DNA from: Cyanobacteriota bacterium
GTDB taxonomy: Bacteria > Cyanobacteriota > Cyanobacteriia > PCC-6307 > Cyanobiaceae
Direction: 5' to 3'
Length of the DNA stretch: 5,872 bases
Assembly (NCBI GenBank): GCA_026389255.1
Contig: JAPLIF010000234.1
Span: 1-5,872 of the forward strand
A program made the position numbers and the translations under genes. A model generated the notes under the pieces. The model was not told the origin of the DNA, searched no databases, and was given only the letters and a program-made list of their open reading frames with translations. Each line of letters opens with the position of its first letter. The first letter of the stretch is position 1. Positions 4,542 to 5,872 of the stretch are shown one piece after another.

Positions 4542-5872
4542 ATGGGACGTCAACAGGGTTGGTTTGCTTTTATTCTGGCGCTGGCGATTAGCGCCGCCGT
4601 GATTCTTTACACCAATGGCCTGCGCCTGGGTCTCGACCTGCGGGGGGGTAGCCAGCTCACCCTGCAGGTGATGCCCGCCGGCGCCATCAAGCAAGTGGAT
4701 CGCGACCAACTGGAAGCGGTCAAGGATGTGCTCGATCGGCGCATCAATGGCCTCGGTGTGGCGGAATCCACGCTTCAGACCGTTGGTAACGACCAGTTGG
4801 TGTTGCAGCTTCCGGGCGAACAGGATCCCAGTCGGGCGGCCAAGGTGCTGGGTACCACGGCCCTGCTCGAATTCCGCGCCCAGAAACCCGGTACCGAAAA
4901 GGAGATGCAGGGCCTTCTGAGCCTGAAGCGCCAAGTCGAGTCCATCCTGGCGGCCACCCGTCCCACCCCAGGTTCCCCAGCGCCCCCACCTTCCCCCCTC
5001 AAGGCTGCCGATCTGGCCAAGGCCATGGCCCCCCTCGGCATCCAGGTGTCCCCCAATGCCAGTGAAGCCGACCAACTCGACCAACTTCTCAATGAGGTCA
5101 ACCGCCGCATCCTCTCTCTCTATGGACCCCCGCTGCTCACCGGTCGCGATCTGACCAGTGCCGGCAGGCAGCAACAGTCCAATGCCAATGCCTGGGAAGT
5201 GACCCTGGGGTTTGATCGCGCCGGAGGCGAAAAGTTTGCTGGCCTCACCCAGTCCATTGCCGGCACCGGCCGCGTCCTAGGCATCGTCCTGGATGGCCGT
5301 TCAATCAGCGAAGCCACCGTTGGACCTCAATTCAAAACAGCAGGGATCACGGGGGGCTCCGCCAGCATCACGGGTAATTTCACGGCGGAAGCGGCCCGGG
5401 ATCTTGAGGTGCAATTGCGGGGGGGATCCTTACCCCTACCGGTCAAGATCGTCGAGGTTAAGAGTGTGGGTCCTTCCCTGGGGGCCGAAAATATCCGCAC
5501 CAGCCTGCTCGCCGGTTCGGCCGGCCTGGGCCTGGTGGGTGTATTCATGGTGGTGGTCTATCGACTGCCCGGCCTTGTTTCGGTGTTGGCCCTGAGTCTT
5601 TACGCCCTCTTCAACCTGGCGATTTATTCTGCCCTCCAGGTGACCCTGACCCTTCCCGGTATCGCCGGTTTCATTCTTTCGGTGGGGATGGCGGTGGACG
5701 CCAATGTGTTGATCTTTGAGCGGGTCAAGGAGGAGTTGCGTTCAGGCAATACCCTGATCCGCTCGATCGATACCGGCTTCTCCCTGGCCTTCTCATCGAT
5801 TTTTGACGGCCATGTCACGGGTCTGATTAGCTGCCTGGCCCTATTTTTTCTCGGTACCGGGCTGGTCAAGGG
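4542..5872 (+). CDS. secD: SecD, protein translocase accessory subunit (C-terminus cut by window edge)
   Basis: Encodes 443 residues of SecD and continues past the window; roughly the last 50 are missing. SecD with SecF uses the proton gradient to help SecYEG move proteins across the plasma or thylakoid membrane. Seen directly: first membrane segment FAFILALAISAAVILY (8-23), the family hallmark LGLDLRGGSQL (29-39), the periplasmic P1 domain with LDRRINGLGVAESTLQ (64-79) and LVLQLPGEQDP (86-96), a proline-rich linker PTPGSPAPPPSP (141-152), LLTGRDL (198-204), GFDRAGGEKFA (223-233), LRGGSLPLPVKI (292-303), VGPSLGAENI (309-318), membrane segments from about 320, and the conserved GMAVDANVLIFERVKEELRS (382-401) with its membrane aspartate, then SIFDGHVTGLI (419-429). 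The ATG at 4542 is two bases after the pdhB stop, so coupling is likely; secF usually follows. The frame is open throughout. Confidence 0.97.
   Translation, partial: MGRQQGWFAFILALAISAAVILYTNGLRLGLDLRGGSQLTLQVMPAGAIKQVDRDQLEAVKDVLDRRINGLGVAESTLQTVGNDQLVLQLPGEQDPSRAAKVLGTTALLEFRAQKPGTEKEMQGLLSLKRQVESILAATRPTPGSPAPPPSPLKAADLAKAMAPLGIQVSPNASEADQLDQLLNEVNRRILSLYGPPLLTGRDLTSAGRQQQSNANAWEVTLGFDRAGGEKFAGLTQSIAGTGRVLGIVLDGRSISEATVGPQFKTAGITGGSASITGNFTAEAARDLEVQLRGGSLPLPVKIVEVKSVGPSLGAENIRTSLLAGSAGLGLVGVFMVVVYRLPGLVSVLALSLYALFNLAIYSALQVTLTLPGIAGFILSVGMAVDANVLIFERVKEELRSGNTLIRSIDTGFSLAFSSIFDGHVTGLISCLALFFLGTGLVK

Noticed and set aside
4485..5174. 229-codon minus-strand frame opposite secD
   Set aside because: secD has all family motifs in this stretch; the opposite frame has no recognisable motif and looks like an antisense shadow.
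1..5872. HIP1 octamers (gcgatcgc) as a cyanobacterial marker
   Set aside because: CGATCG cores are frequent, but I did not see a perfect octamer when reading by eye, so I do not use it as evidence.

Overview
The window reads as chromosomal DNA of a GC-rich picocyanobacterium (the Synechococcus/Cyanobium/Prochlorococcus group). Three things point there. The + strand gene order rsmA, ispE, DUF3082 membrane gene, pdhB, secD is familiar from that group. The DUF3082 protein is typical of cyanobacteria. A cyanobacterial-type LexA box lies in front of a umuC gene. No rRNA, tRNA, CRISPR array, insertion sequence or prophage gene was seen, and no stretch over 300 bases lacks a gene.

Layout. Positions 1-334 (-) hold the 5' part of umuC, an error-prone Y-family polymerase, with a LexA-like box at 360-373. 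Positions 379-870 (-) hold an uncharacterised charged, proline-rich protein. Divergent from it, 965-1336 (+) is a YraN/UPF0102 nuclease-fold protein. Positions 1357-1680 (-) encode a small predicted secreted protein, convergent with yraN. From 1727 onward the + strand looks like one tight operon: an rsmA-derived gene running in frame into an ispE remnant (1727-3178), a DUF3082 membrane protein overlapping it by ATGA (3175-3495), pdhB from a GTG start (3556-4539), and secD (4542 to the window end, truncated by it).

The operon joins housekeeping functions: 16S rRNA dimethylation (RsmA), the fourth step of the MEP isoprenoid pathway (IspE), acetyl-CoA production (PDH E1 beta) and Sec-dependent protein export (SecD). 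They look co-transcribed rather than part of one pathway.

The standout observation is the 483-codon reading frame at 1727-3178. It starts as a normal RsmA and, where the RsmA C-terminus should continue, changes in frame into IspE sequence. The last ~20 residues of RsmA and the first ~45 of IspE, including the substrate-site PAK.N motif with its catalytic lysine, are gone. A further ~45 residues appear to be missing inside IspE. As written, IspE should be inactive although the MEP pathway is normally essential in cyanobacteria. The explanation is therefore a real double deletion with a second functional source of this step, or an assembly or consensus error. The sequence alone cannot decide. 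I see no other candidate for a new biological system in this window.
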